Shown here in pieces: positions 1 to 11,027 of a stretch of DNA of 64,000 nucleotides; the stretch's first letter is position 1; every line of letters begins with the position of its first letter. This DNA is from Lolium rigidum (lineage: Eukaryota; Streptophyta; Magnoliopsida; Poales; Poaceae). A program made the translations under genes and the position numbers. The stretch covers positions 393,310,249 to 393,374,248 of the forward strand of contig NC_061510.1 of the NCBI RefSeq assembly GCF_022539505.1, written 5' to 3'. Below the pieces are notes generated by a model. The model worked only from the letters and a program-made list of their open reading frames with translations. It had not been told where the DNA came from and did not search any database.

Positions 1-275
1 ATAAATAAGACAAATTGTTCTACCTCTTCAAACCCAAAATGAATATAGCTATTCCAATTATAGTTCTTAATTAAAACTTCATCACTAAAGCCACATTGAA
101 ATTTAAGATGATTAGTATCCTGTTTAGAGCAACAGTTTATATCATGGTGTTTAAGCAAGATTTTAGCAATTGCATTCAATTTTTCTATCACAACACTCAT
201 AACTTTACCCGTTCTTGATTCTCTATAATTATTATATAATTCAATAAGCTCCAAATAGGTTGTAGGTTCTCCCAT
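1..275 (-). CDS. First ORF of the gypsy internal domain, partial
   Basis: An ATG at 275 on the minus strand opens a frame with no stop through base 1 (about 91 codons). The product begins MGEPTTYLELIELYNNYRES and looks helical and charged, with two adjacent cysteines about halfway along. It is the first ORF after the leader, where gag or an extra ORF1 would sit. I see no zinc knuckle or other diagnostic gag motif in the visible part, so the function is left open. The frame is AT-rich, unlike the GC-rich LTR beside it. Confidence 0.5.
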   Translation of the reverse strand, partial: MGEPTTYLELIELYNNYRESRTGKVMSVVIEKLNAIAKILLKHHDINCCSKQDTNHLKFQCGFSDEVLIKNYNWNSYIHFGFEEVEQFVLF

Positions 276-334
276 AGTAACAGTTTTTAATTTTTCGGTT
301 TTTCAATTTTTTATGGATTTTCGGGTATATGAGG

Positions 335-465
335 AAAATAAAACAAGACAAAAACAAACTAGACAAAAGTAAACTAAGCAAAATAATACTAGACAGAAAT
401 AAACTAAGCGCAAATAAACTAGACAAAAGTAAACTAAGCAAAACAAAATAAAATAAAACAAAAAT
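335..465 (-). repeat. Short tandem repeat in the leader
   Basis: Between the primer site and the first ORF lies an imperfect tandem repeat with units like AAACTAGACAAAAGTAAAC and TAAGCAAAA. The plus strand is almost free of T-rich runs, so the element's own transcript would be pyrimidine-rich here. Confidence 0.65.
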
Positions 466-520
466 AGAGAGAGAGGTAGAGTGTACTCCCCAGGTGAACT
501 TATGAGTAGAGCTATGCCTC

Positions 521-536
521 CCCGGCAACGGCGCCA
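521..536 (-). other. Primer binding site
   Basis: The minus strand reads TGGCGCCGTTGCCGGG about 11 nt downstream of the LTR end. It fixes the orientation of the element (minus) and shows that 548-2064 is the 5' LTR. Confidence 0.7.
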
Positions 537-547
537 GAAAATAGTCT

Positions 548-2064
548 TGATAACCCACAAGTATAGGGGATCGCAACTGTCTTCGAGGGAAGTAAAACCC
601 AAATTTATTGATTCGACACAAGGGGAGGTAAAGAATACTTATAAGTCTTAACAACCGAGTTGTCAATTCAGCTGCACCTGGAAAAGCACTAGTAACGAGG
701 GTGATGTGAAAGCGACGAGTAATATGAGAGCAGTAGTAACGAGTAACACAGCAGCAGTAGCGAGTAATATGAGAGCAATGGCACCGAGAAAATAGTTGAT
801 ACTACTTCCAATGTCATATGGAAACGAGTATATGATGATGAGAGATGGACCGGGGTTCCCGACTATCTACACTAGTGGTAACTCTCCAATAATAAGTGTT
901 GGGTGAACAAATTACAGTTGGGCAATTGATAGGATTGAAATAGCATTAAGACAGAACATCAAGATTATTAATCATGTAGGCATGTTTCCATATATAGTCA
1001 TACGTGCTCGCAATGAGAAACTTGTACAACATCTTTTATCCAACCAGCCGGTGGCAGCCGAGCCTCAAGGGAATCTACTGGCAATTAAGGTACTCCTTTT
1101 AATAGAGCACCGGAGCAAAGCATTAACACTTGGTGAAAACATGTGATCCTCATATCACAGCCTTCCCCTCCGATTGTCCCAATTTCTGTCACTTTGGGGC
1201 CTCGGGTTCCGGACAACAATATGTGCAAACAACTTGTAGATACAATCTAAGCAATAAGTATAGAGCTTAAATCTAAGATCATGCCACTCGGGCCCTAGTG
1301 ACAAGCATTAAACACAACAAGATTGCAGCAACAATAACTTCATAAACTTTATAGTAACAATCCATCGGATCCCAACAAACACAACACCGATTACATCAGA
1401 TGAATCTCAATCATGTAAGGCAGCTCATGAGATCATTGTATTGAAGTACATGGGGGAGAGAGTACCAACTAGCTACGGCTAGAACCCGTAGTCCATGGGG
1501 GAACTACTCACGGAGCATGATGGAGGCGATGGCGTCGATGGAGATGGCTTCCGGGGCACTTCCCCGTCCCGGCAGGGTGCCGGAACAGAGACTTCTGTCC
1601 CCCGAAACGGAGTTTCGCGATGGCGGCGGCGCCCCTGGAGTCTTTCTGGAGTTTCGTCAATTGGTATCGCGTTTTAGGTCGAAAGGGGTCTTATAGGCAA
1701 AGAAGCGGTGCAGGGAGGTGCCTGGGGCCTCCTCACCATAGGCTGGCGCGGCCAGGCCTGGGGCCGCGCCGCCTAATGGTGTGGTGGCCCTCTGGCCCGT
1801 CTCCGACTCTCCTTCGGTGTTCTGGGGTCTTCCGGGAAAAATAAGATACTGGGTCTTTGTTTCGTCGAATTCCGAGAATATTGCCCGAACAGCCTTTCTG
1901 GAACCAAAAACAGCAGAAAACACGAACTGGCACTTCGGCATCTCGTTAATAGGTTAGTTCCGGAAAATGCATGAAATCATTATAAAGTGTGAGCAAAACA
2001 TGTAGGTATTGTCATAAAACAAGCATGGAACATCAGAAATTATAGGTACGTTGGAGACGTATCA
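548..2064 (-). repeat. 5' LTR of the gypsy element
   Basis: The 1,517-bp LTR has TG...CA ends: TGATAACCC at 548 and GACGTATCA at 2064 on the plus strand. About 130 bp at its 2064 end closely match the matching ends of the LTRs at 58.5 and 62.0 kb, so the three belong to related families. Confidence 0.75.
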
Positions 2065-3334
2065 CTCTGCCAACTCGAGCTTGAGCTGCGCTGTTCCTCG
2101 CATTGCCTTCTCTTGTAGCGTCTCGCGTTGCCACCACAGTACATCGGGGACTATTTTGTCTTGGGTTGTTCCAGCGCGGAGTACTTTCAGGTTGCGGTGT
2201 TATTTCTCTTCCTGCTATCGCCGCACCCATAACACCGACTCCTGCCATAGCCATCTGGTACAATGATGATCGAGGATCTCCTTGAGGTGTCCTAGATGCC
2301 ATCAGATATGCGTGTGTTGCCATGTATCCTACCTCTGGCGTTCGGGATTATATGCCCTCTCATATCTATCGACATGAAGGACATGTCGATTATCCCATTC
2401 ACCTTCGAGTATGCTTGCCAACCGAGATCCTGCTCTTCCGCGACTATCTCTCTTCTCGAGTGTTGACTCAAGTTGTTTCTACGCTCGCTGGAAGCGTCTG
2501 CTCCAGCCCTTCTTTCATCAAGTTTTTGTTGTAGTTTTTCCAACTCGCGTCTGGAACGACTAAGTTTATATTGATATGCTTGTAGTGCTGCTACCGAAAC
2601 TTGCGTAGTCATCGGCTCCGTGCAGTTCATAGCTCTTGTAGCTCTATCCCATGCTTCCTGCGACAACTGCACTTTTTCTCGTGGCTCAGCTCCAATATAT
2701 TTTCTTCCTATTCCACGCGTAAGATCTGCGGGATTGACGTAAGGGTTGTCCAAATCACCGAAAGCCTCAGATTCTTCATCAGCTTCACGGCCTGCTCCCG
2801 TGATTACATAAATCTGGTGATATGTTGCAGTTGTGTTTTCGTCGAACTCAGGATAAGTGCACCGTCTTATAGATCGGCGAAGACCTCCCTGCTAGCGGTG
2901 GAGTTGTTGGTGTTGGTGAAGTCGAAGTTGGTGAAGCTTTCCGAGTCGCTATCTTGAGATAGATCGGTTTCCGTGAACGACCTGAAAGTCATATCACCAA
3001 GCAGATCGGCGAGTACTCCGCCATCGGCGGGCTTGGTGAAGAGTGGCGGCGAAACTTCTTCGTCGCCTGACTCAACTGACGATGTTGACGATCCTGAGTA
3101 ATAGGGCTCGACCGCCAACGGTCCCAAAAAAATCGGCGCCGAAAGACCGTGCGATCCTTCTTTCCTAACGAGGAAGCGGAAGCTCCCGAAAGTCATATCC
3201 GTCGACTCCTCCATATCGGCATATGCATGCAAACATGCGGGATGGTGAGGAAAATAATCGGCGAGATCAGGTTGGACTTGTTTACCTCCTTCCATCGCGT
3301 TGCTTGCCGCTGATGATGATGTTAACCATGCCAT
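2065..3334 (-). pseudogene. Gag-region ORF of gypsy element, frameshifted and truncated
   Basis: Translation on the minus strand from an ATG at 3334 (MAWLTSSSAASNAMEGG...) gives about 155 residues ending in a serine/aspartate-rich stretch, then a stop. The reading continues in another frame (YPEFDENTTATYHQIYV..., then a coiled-coil-like segment around 2560-2640 rich in K, L, E and R) and shifts again near 2320. At least two frameshifts separate the three pieces. Its position directly after the primer site, and the hydrophilic coiled-coil character, fit the N-terminal gag region of a Tat-like gypsy element. No protease or reverse transcriptase is visible because the younger LTR interrupts at 2064. 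Confidence 0.55.
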
Positions 3335-3380
3335 AGAGACCAGAACCTTGCGACCTCCAATTCCCACAGACGGCGCCAAT

Positions 3381-3774
3381 TGACCAAGGATTAACTCGTC
3401 AATGCTTATGTATTGTAGATTTAGGGTTTCGTAAGAAGTAGATGGCAAGTAGATCTCGAAGGTTCAGCCGAACAAAGGTGCTCTACTCAATATTATAGTG
3501 GCTAGGTTACAATGATTTCGATGCCTTGTTTCTCCCTCGGCTTCCCCTTTATATAGGAGACGAAGCCGAGACTTTTCTGTGTCGTACAAGTTACAAACTG
3601 TGGGGCCACGTTGAGCCTTTCCTATATTGATACAAGTTTTCTATATTAACTCTACTTTCCTAATCCGAAAGTTTCCAACCTTCTGGGCCTTCAAAGCTTC
3701 GAGTCCACGAGCTTCCTGCTTTTCTGTGGACCTAGGGTATTTATTCGACATGCCTGGTAGGTATACCTATGTCA
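3381..3774 (-). repeat. 5' LTR (394 bp) of the older gypsy element
   Basis: The ends are TGACCAAGG (3381) and ATGTCA (3774), giving TG...CA. A TATA-like CCTATATAAAGG lies on the minus strand near 3550. The adjacent minus-strand primer site just below 3381 identifies it as the 5' LTR. Confidence 0.7.
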
Positions 3775-5388
3775 GTGTGCTCACACAAAAACTCTAGGAA
3801 AACTCTTACAAAAAGTGAAGGGAACCAGCTCTCTCATTCGTTGCTCAATGGCATTTTGTAAGTTCCCTTTTTAGGTTAAAGGCAATCAACTGCCCGTCCA
3901 TGAGTTTTTGTTCGTTTATGAAAATAATTACATAGCTTAGTTAGTAGTCGTTGATTCTGTCTATGTTTTTCCAGCACAGGGTGTTCGTGGTTATTTGACC
4001 AAGTAAACTTTCTACCATTAGGTTATACTAGGAAGTTGTAGAGTGGCGACACACCGCGCCCGTAGGGCTATCATTAGACGATTAACAAAATAATGTGAGT
4101 ATCAATATTTTCCTAGAATACAAGAGGTTAAAAATGGTGGACTATTTCAAAAGTAGGTAATAGTATTTTATTAGGGAAAATGTGCGACAAACGATCCAGC
4201 AATTTTTTCCGAGTACTACAAAAGGCAATGAAATAGTGAAAAAACACCACATCAAAGCAATGTAGTCCTGAACCACTGCATCAAAGCATTGTAACCCCGA
4301 TAGTGAGGCAATAAAAAAAAAGACAATGATATTTTAGCGAATAAGAGAGGTGAGGAATAATATTTTTATAATGTCACAATAGACATGGATATTTTTTCTC
4401 AAAGCGAGGAGGCGACGACTAGTGGAGCATTTTTTTCTAACGCCACGGGGGCGATCATAAGGAGATCAATAAAAAGAGGTAATTATATATTGCAAATAAA
4501 TAGTCCACGGATAATGGATGATTGTTTGATCCCGATCGTGAGGCGGTCAGCAGGATAAAAGAGGCGACGAAAAATAAACCATTTTTTCTTACACCATGTA
4601 AACATGTGTTTTTAGAATAAAAAAGGTGATGGATAATGGAGTATTTGTTTGGACACATCATGGTAGGCATGGGCCGGCCATGGGGCCATGAAGAAAATAA
4701 GGTAGTTGTAGTGCGGCGAGAGTGGCGCCCGTAGGGCTATCGTTAAGCGATCAGTAAAAAATGTAGAAATATATTTCTTGAATAAAAGAAAGCGACAAAT
4801 AATAGAAGATATTTTATCCGAAGTCACCGTAGAAAGAAGCCTGGCATGTTTTCTGAATAAAACAGGAGACGAATAATGCAACAATTTTATTTTCCAAGTT
4901 ACTGAAAAAGGAACACCACTGTAGATATAGAGCGATCGAGCACACTGACTGAGGACAATGCGCCGCGGTTAAAAAAGTGACAAACCGCAGTTTTTTTTTT
5001 GCAGATATAGCATAGAGAAAGGCGGCGGATAGTGAAGTTTTTTTTATTTTCAGAGTTGCTAAAAAGAAGCAATATTTTCTCGGGCTAACACAGACGGTGG
5101 AAGGAGTAAGTATTTTTTTTTAAATACTGCAAAAAAATACCAAAAATACTGCAAGAAAAAATTCTGTAAAAAAGTAGGTACTGTTCATGGATATTGTTCA
5201 CTGTCACATGAACAGTACTCAAATATATAGTATTATTATTTCATTAATCACTTTGTAGTATAAAAAGGTACTACGAGTTTTTTTCTCCTGAAAAAGGTAC
5301 TGCAAGTAAATAATTTAGATAATCCTTGTGAGTATTGTCACTTGAGCTCCGCTTCATTTGTCCACTTAAAAAACAAGCTGCGTTATCA
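3775..5388. other. AT-rich intergenic sequence, no gene seen
   Basis: No ORF with coding character is visible on either strand. The stretch holds poly-A/T runs and two diverged copies of one motif block (about 4033-4140 and 4703-4802), both containing GCCCGTAGGGCTATC followed by similar AT-rich text. A short repeat of TACTGTTCATG/CATGAACAGTA sits near 5178-5218. Confidence 0.5.
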
Positions 5389-5391
5389 TTA

Positions 5392-6987
5392 GGGCATCTC
5401 CAGCGGTGCGATCCAAACGGACGCCGTCCGCCGTGACCGGAAATGCGTCTATGCCCTGCTCCAGCGAGGACACAAAGTGACTGGCCCGTCCGCGGCGACA
5501 CAAACATGGCCCAAATATGCGCCAGGTTTGCGTCTCCGCGGATGCTGCGCGGTCGCGGAAAGTGTCCGCGTTCGGTGCATCTGGTCCGATCTGCAGTGAC
5601 TAGGTAAGCCAAACTTTTTCATTACTACTGATTGACCAAAAGGACCATCTTTATAGAGATGGTTAGTCGAGTTAACCTAAAACTACAACGGCCGTACCTA
5701 CTCGCCGTCGCACGGCCTACACCGGCCTCGGTTACTCATAGTCGCGTAGCCTACTACTGGCCGCCGGAGGGGCCGGCGCCGTCGTCGAAGCGCGAACGCT
5801 TCGCGCACTCCGCACGCCGGACACGCCGCATATTGGTCACCCCCTCCCGCCTGCGGCGTTCGAGGGCCTTGACCAGAGAGGAGTCCCACAGGACTGTCCT
5901 CACCATAGTCGCCGCCTCCTCGTCCGCCGCCGCCGCCGCCTGGGCCACCGCCTCCTCGTTCGCCTGGGCCGCCGCCTGCAACCCCGTCAGCTGGGCGAGG
6001 AAGCGGGCCCTGTCCCTAGCCGCCTCCGCCACCGCTTCGTCCCTGGCGGCGATGGCGCCCGCCAGCTCCCGGTTCTCCTGCTCGACCCGCGAGGGAGAAG
6101 GGCCCCTCCGCTGGAGCGAATCCAGGTCGGAGCACATGTACCCCCGAGCCATGGACACCGCATAGTTGTGGGCTTCCTCCTACGCTGCCCGAGTGTGACG
6201 GCGCAGGGCGTCTCCAGCTAGGGTCTCGAAGGACGCGACCAGAACCAACTGGTCGCCACCGGAGTCGAAGTGGCTGGGCACGGGGCCGTCGTCGTCCGCG
6301 ATGTCGCGGATGACAGCGTCCGCTGGTGGGGCCGCCGGAGGGGCCGCCATCGCCGCCCGCGCCTCCGCGAGCTCCGCCCTGGTGTCGGCGAGCTCGACCA
6401 TGGCGTTGGCGATGTCCGCCCTGGTTGCCGCGAGGCGTCCTTCCGCGCGCTCTGCCGCCTCCGCCTCCGCAACCTCCGCCTCCGCCGCCGCCGCCGCCTC
6501 CAGGTCTAGCTGCTCGGCCTGAATGCCAGCGGTGACTACCTCATCGTCCTTCTCCGGGTGGAGGTGGCGGCACATCTGAACAACGTGTTCCCAACTAATG
6601 TGGTCGGCCATGGATGGATGCTAGGGTTTAGCTTGAGCTGTGGCCGTCATCCCCGCCGGTGTCCATCATATATAGCCACGGCGGGGCGGGAAACGGTGTT
6701 GGCGCGCAGGGCGTTTCCCGCGCGCGAAATGCCAGCGAAACTTGCCAATGTATTGGACACGCGCGGGAATGACCGTCGTCGCGCGGGAACAGTTAATCGC
6801 CGGCGGCAGTCCTCCACGGGACGTAAAACACCATTAACTAGATTGACGCTGTCTCCGCTAAAAATATGCGTCTGCACCGCTGAAGGTACCCCGACGGAAA
6901 CGGTCGCCCTGGGCCGCATGACATCCGCGGGCCGACGCAAACGGACATTTCGAACATCCGAAATGGGTCGGCCCGCTGGAGATGCCC
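5392..6987 (-). mobile_element. PIF/Harbinger-like DNA transposon (1.6 kb)
   Basis: Terminal inverted repeats GGGCATCTCCAGC (5392) and GCTGGAGATGCCC (6987) are flanked by a TTA target duplication (5389-5391 and 6988-6990), the TWA target typical of PIF/Harbinger. The interior is GC-rich and carries one broken minus-strand ORF. No transposase with a DDE motif is visible, so it looks non-autonomous. Confidence 0.8.
5754..6611 (-). pseudogene. Harbinger-borne coiled-coil ORF with in-frame stop
   Basis: An ATG at 6611 (MADHISWEHVVQMCRHLHPE...) opens an alanine- and glutamate-rich frame, mostly long heptad-like AEAE/ARAEL runs consistent with a coiled coil. At 6182-6180 a single TAG interrupts it. 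The same frame then continues without a shift for 141 more codons (EEAHNYAVSMARGYMC...) to a stop at 5754. One base change would account for the break, so this is a recently disabled ORF or one needing readthrough. I do not recognise an enzymatic domain. Long open frames on the other strand here are shadows caused by GCC/GGC repeats. Confidence 0.6.
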
Positions 6988-6990
6988 TTA

Positions 6991-7505
6991 GCTCCTTCCA
7001 TAAGCCATTCATCCTATTACATAAGACTTTTTTTTGTCAGCTTAAACAGAAAATAGTTCACTTTTGGTCCTTAAATCTTAGTGAAAGTTTTTTTTGGTCC
7101 TATAATTTTTGTTTGGTTTAAAATAAATTTTGAACTCTTAAAATATTTTATTTTTAGTCCTTGTCTTGACTGAGCCGGGCAAATATCTTCCATGGATGAC
7201 CAAAATCTCAATGCAATATGATGCAAAGGGCAGAGAGACCCAACGATGTGGAGTTGTGGATAGGCAAAACAATGAGGCTTCCGTGGCGCAACGTTTCAAG
7301 TGAAATGGAATAGAAAGAAATCGAGCGAGGTATTGGTTCAGGAACACAAAGGTTTTGTTTTTTTTTGCATTAATATGTTGAGGCTTGGTCTGGTTTAAAA
7401 CCAATTAAGTTGGTTGACCTTCATTCCAACGGCGGCTGTTCTGAAAGTTCAAGGTCCATTGTAAAATTAAAAAAATAGGTTAAAAAGTAAACTTGTCCAA
7501 AAATT
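6991..7505. other. Intergenic spacer between the two Harbinger elements
   Basis: AT-rich sequence with no convincing gene. It contains the left arm (7032-7046) of a 15-bp perfect inverted repeat whose partner is at 9897-9911, beyond the second Harbinger element. Confidence 0.5.
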
Positions 7506-7508
7506 TAA

Positions 7509-9827
7509 GAGCATCTCCAGCCGCGTCCCCCAAAGCATCCCCAAACCGCGCCGGATTGAGCGTTTGGGGGACGTGTTTTGTTCGTGCCGTCTTTGGGGGA
7601 CGTCGCTCCCCAGTCGCGTCCCCCAAACGCCGCCCCCAATCAAGAATTCAAATTTTGCATTCAAAAGAGACCGTTCCCATTCGTCACGATTAGAGTAGCG
7701 GCGATCAAAGTACTAGGCGCGCGATCATATTACAGACCATAGTGCATGCTAAATTAGAAGAAGGGGTTGATCGACGGCGACGTATCCTGAGTCGACGCAG
7801 GCGTCGATCACGACGACCTCGTCGAGGATCTGGCCTTTGAAGAAGTTGTGCGCCGCCCGCGTCCGGGGAGACATTCCCTCTGTCGACGCTCTCAGCAGGG
7901 ACATGTCGTCCCTACGTTTCTTGAGCTCCAACTTCTCCTCTTGCCTCTTGAGCAGCTCCGCCCACCTTTCGTCGTTCTTTTTGGCGCGGGAGAGAAATGT
8001 CGAGGAGACGTCCGCGAGGCATTTCGTGATCGACGCCTGCGTCTTCTCTCCCGACGCGGCGTCGGCCAAGGCGGCCTTGGCAGCCTTGTTGCCAGTAGGA
8101 CGCCCTGCCGACGTTGCCGACGGCGCGTCCAGATCAATGCCGTCCTTCCCCTTGGACAGCGACAGGCGCGTCAACCGCCATTTCTCATTCCCTTTGAGCT
8201 TGCTATAGCAATGCATCAGCGCGAATGGCTTATGCCCATCCGAGTTCCTCGCGTAAACCTCCATGGCCCTATCAAACTAGCCAAAGGAAGCGAAATCATT
8301 TCATCGAACACAACGTAGGCGCTACAGATTATGGAAGAAAGAGGCGTACCATTTGGGAGAGGTCGGCGCCGCTCTCGGCTCTGGTCAGTAATTCCTGATG
8401 GTATCCAAGGAAGGAGTTCACCGACGCCTGGATGATGGCCCATCGCGTCGACATTGCCTTTTGGCTCCTCTTCATTGTCACTTTCTTGTAGTCGCTGTTG
8501 ATGAGCTTGCGCTCATCGAACTCGGACTTGATCCTCGCCCAATACTTCCCGTGTTTTTGGTTGGCGCCGATGATGGAGTCATGGCTCACCGTCGCCCACG
8601 ACTCGCACAGACAAAGATCCTCCAAAACCGTCCACTTGGGGCCTCGTGTGCCCGACGCCTTCTTCTTCTTTTTCTTCTTCACGCCGTCCGCGTCTACCTC
8701 CACGAGATCATCGTCACCGGCACCCTCCTCGTCCTCGTCCTCGCCGCCCTCGCCGCCCTCTTCGTCCTCGTCGTCGTCGTCCTCCACCTCCTCCTCTTCA
8801 TCGTCCTCCTCGTCCTCACCCCCGCCCTCTTCCTCAGCACCCTCAGCACTGGCGCCGTCGAATTCGAGCGGCCCCCTTCGGCCAGTGATGAAAGGGTCGC
8901 CATCCGCATCGGGTCCTGGCTCGCGCTGCTCGTACGCCGGGGAGTAGAGGTTGTTGGGGTTGAAGCCGCCATGCGGCAGCGCATCCTGGTAGTGGGGCAA
9001 CAAGTTAGGCGTCACGCACCCGGGAGTGCCGGAGGGGCCGTCGTTGTAGAAGGCGGATGACGACGGAGAGAAGACTCCCGGAACGTACACCGGCACGTTC
9101 GTACTATATGGGCTCGCGTTGGTGGCGGCGATACACCCGGCCCATATGTGCTGGTGCTGGCGCGCCGCCAGAGCCTTCTTCTCCTGCTCCGCCGCCCTCC
9201 GTCCTTTCCGGCCCGCCGTCGACATCTTCCGGCACAAACAGTCTTGATGCCACTGATCATCGGTCCATCCTTCCGGCTTCTTCTTCGGGGCCGGCGCCTT
9301 TCGCGGCTTCGCGAACGGCACTTTCGCCCCTGTCTTCGCATAATCCGACGGCTTCTTGGCCGCTTTCTTGGCCATCTTTTTGGGGGCTATCGGCGGCGCC
9401 ATGGAATGGGGAGAAGGTAGCGGCGGCGGGTGGGCGGCAGGAGAGGGTAGCGGCGGCGGGTGGACGGCGGGAGGGAGAAACAAATCGGCGGGATAGGAGA
9501 AATAAATCGGCGGCGGGATATGTGTTGGGAGGCCAGAAATGCGCGGCGGGATAGGCGCAATATATGGCGGGAGGGGCGGGATTTGGCGGGAATGGGAGAC
9601 GATTTTTCACTCAGCCGCTGATGGGTCGGCCCCGCGTCGGATCGCCTCGCTTTTCGTTGTGTCCGACGTCCCCGGTGCGTCCCCTGTGGGACGGGGACGG
9701 GCTCGGGGTGCCGGACACCGTATCGGGGCGAGCCGGATAAAAATGGGCTTTGGGGGACGCGGCTGGAACGCATTTTTTTGTCCGGGCGCGCCCCAAATCC
9801 CTTTGGGGGACGCGGCTGGAGATGCTC
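7509..9827 (-). mobile_element. PIF/Harbinger-like DNA transposon (2.3 kb) with ORF1
   Basis: The termini GAGCATCTCCAGCCGCGTCC (7509) and GGACGCGGCTGGAGATGCTC (9827) are inverted repeats flanked by TAA (7506-7508 and 9828-9830). The inverted repeat extends into CCCAAA/TTTGGG. It encodes a two-exon SANT-like protein on the minus strand. No DDE transposase is present, so it would depend on another copy to move. Confidence 0.85.
7749..9402 (-). CDS. Harbinger ORF1: SANT/Myb-like DNA-binding protein, two exons
   Basis: Exon 1 runs 9402-8350 and exon 2 runs 8276-7749. The GT donor (ATG|GTACGC) and AG acceptor (GGCTAG|TTTGAT) join in frame (...DLSQM then FDRAMEVY...). The start at MAPPIAPKKMAKK is preferred over the upstream in-frame ATG at 9483, whose leader is only proline/alanine/serine repeats. 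The order is a basic lysine-rich N-terminus, a low-complexity middle, an acidic D/E run of about 50 residues, a lysine run, a SANT/Myb-like helical domain (KWTVLEDLCLCESWATVS...), and a NAM-associated-like helical tail. In PIF/Harbinger elements ORF1 of this type binds DNA and helps bring the transposase to the ends. The acidic tract directly before the SANT-like part is encoded by GAG/GAC repeats. No stop or frameshift is seen. Confidence 0.75.
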
Positions 9828-10128
9828 TAAGGACGAAAATTGGACTTTCATCAAAATATTCTCCAGCTTCTCCCGTAACCAGTCAAACCGCTTATTTTTA
9901 AGCTGACAAAAGAACTGAGCCAAACTTTTGTCGATCTTTGTACCAAAGTCGGATGGAATTTAACCGTGACTTATACTCGACGAAACGTTTTCTTGACCTA
10001 AAAGTCAGGCGATCAGGCGATCGTCTGGCGGCTAGGGTTTCCAGCCTTCATGTCGGCTTTCGCCGGCGGGGAGTTCTCTCTTTCCGGTGGATCTGGGTTT
10101 CCTCTCTCGCATCTGGTGATCGAAGATG

Positions 10129-11027
10129 TCTTCGTCTCAAGGAAGTGCTTCGGCCCCGGCGGGTGGTTCTGGCTCGAAGCAACGGGACAACCTCGGATGA
10201 TCCGTTAATGCGGATGGGGATAGAAGAGGATGAGATAGACGATCTTGTCTTTGAGGATGAGGAGGACGTGCCCAAACAAGGTATGAAGTGGACTGCTCGG
10301 CTAGGGTTCATACGCAAACAGCTTTAGTTCCCAAACCTTCGAACAACATATGCGTGTGGCACGGAGCCCGGCCCAGGAAATTATTTTCACACCTCCGGAA
10401 GAAAAGATTTTCTCCGTGCGGTGCTCTTGCCTTGGGGATTGGATTAAAGTTGAACAAGGAGGGCCTTGGTTATTCCGACAGAATGCGGTATCGATCGAAC
10501 CATATGACGGGTTAGCTCCAACTGATTCAGTCGACCTGAACTTTATCAATGTTTGGGTTCAGATTCACAAACTGCCAATAGGCTATAGAAAAGAATCTCT
10601 GGTTAGGAATTTGATTGAGAAGAAGGTTGGTAAATGTCTATCTGTTGAACTAGATGTGCAAGGGATGGGTAACTTCGTCCGCGTCAGAGTTCGATTGGAC
10701 GTTAGATCGCCGTTGGCCAGAGTGGTCACTGTATCTCGAGATAAACAGAGAGAATTTTATATTCTCAAATACGAGAAGATACCGAAATTTTGTGCCTTCT
10801 GTGGCCTATTTGGACACATCCATACGGAGTGTGGCAATGGGGAACATGATGAGAAGACCTTGAAGTGGGGAGATTTTATTAAAGCAGATTTTGAGACTTG
10901 GAAAGGAAGATTCTCGGCTGGAGGTAGAGGGGCCTTTGGCGGGAGTCGTGGGCGTGACCCTTCTGGTAGGGGAAGGGGCTTATTTGGCCGTGATGCAAAT
11001 GTCGAGTCTGGAGGTTCAATGCTATGA
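10129..11027 (+). pseudogene. LINE ORF1 (DUF4283-like, CCHC zinc knuckle), frameshifted
   Basis: The likely start is ATG at 10129 (MSSSQGSASAPAGG...). The frame breaks after about 24 codons and again near 10290 and 10350. The longest intact piece (10350-11027) carries a DUF4283-type fold (…PWLFRQNAVSIEPYDG…VWVQIHKLPIGYR…). It then has a CX2CX4HX4C zinc knuckle, CAFCGLFGHIHTEC, at 10792-10833, and ends in a glycine/arginine-rich tail. ORF1 proteins of this type bind the element's RNA. Confidence 0.8.

Larger units (their letters stand above)
1..2064 (-). mobile_element. Gypsy-type LTR retrotransposon, 5' end only (minus strand)
   Basis: On the minus strand the element starts at 2064 with a TGATACGTCTCC terminus. 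It runs through a 1.5-kb LTR to 548, then a primer binding site, a repetitive leader and the beginning of an ORF that leaves the window at base 1. The primer site (TGGCGCCGTTGCCGGG) and LTR termini are of the kind seen in abundant Triticeae gypsy families such as Sabrina/WHAM; the family name is my inference. The element is inserted into the internal domain of an older gypsy copy whose sequence resumes at 2065. The 3' half and 3' LTR lie outside the window, so the target duplication cannot be tested (5 bp next to the terminus: CTCTG). Confidence 0.8.
2065..3774 (-). mobile_element. Older gypsy element with short LTR, truncated by nested insertion
   Basis: A 394-bp LTR (3381-3774) is followed on the minus strand by a primer-binding-like GGCGCCGTCTGTGGG and then gag-like coding sequence. 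It stops at 2065, where the younger gypsy LTR begins. The rest of the element should continue beyond the younger insertion, outside the window. Confidence 0.7.
7032..9911. repeat. 15-bp inverted repeat flanking the second Harbinger element
   Basis: TTTTGTCAGCTTAAA at 7032-7046 is exactly matched by its reverse complement at 9897-9911. Further inside, TTTTGGTCCTTAAA (near 7063) and TCTAAGGACGAAAA (near 9825) form a weaker second pair. These may be termini of an older transposon into which the Harbinger element inserted. Confidence 0.4.

Noticed and set aside
241..666. Leu/Phe/Ser-rich minus-strand ORF that could pass for a membrane protein
   Set aside because: It is translated from the pyrimidine-rich strand of the leader minisatellite and LTR edge, and no real hydrophobic domain structure is seen.
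6218..6535. Several overlapping Arg/Pro/Ala-rich ORFs on both strands
   Set aside because: They are shadows of the GCC/GGC-repeat coiled-coil ORF at 5754-6611.
8498..8947. Plus-strand ORF with a long serine run
   Set aside because: It is the complement of the acidic GAG/GAC tract of the Harbinger ORF1; the minus strand has the spliced, conserved reading.
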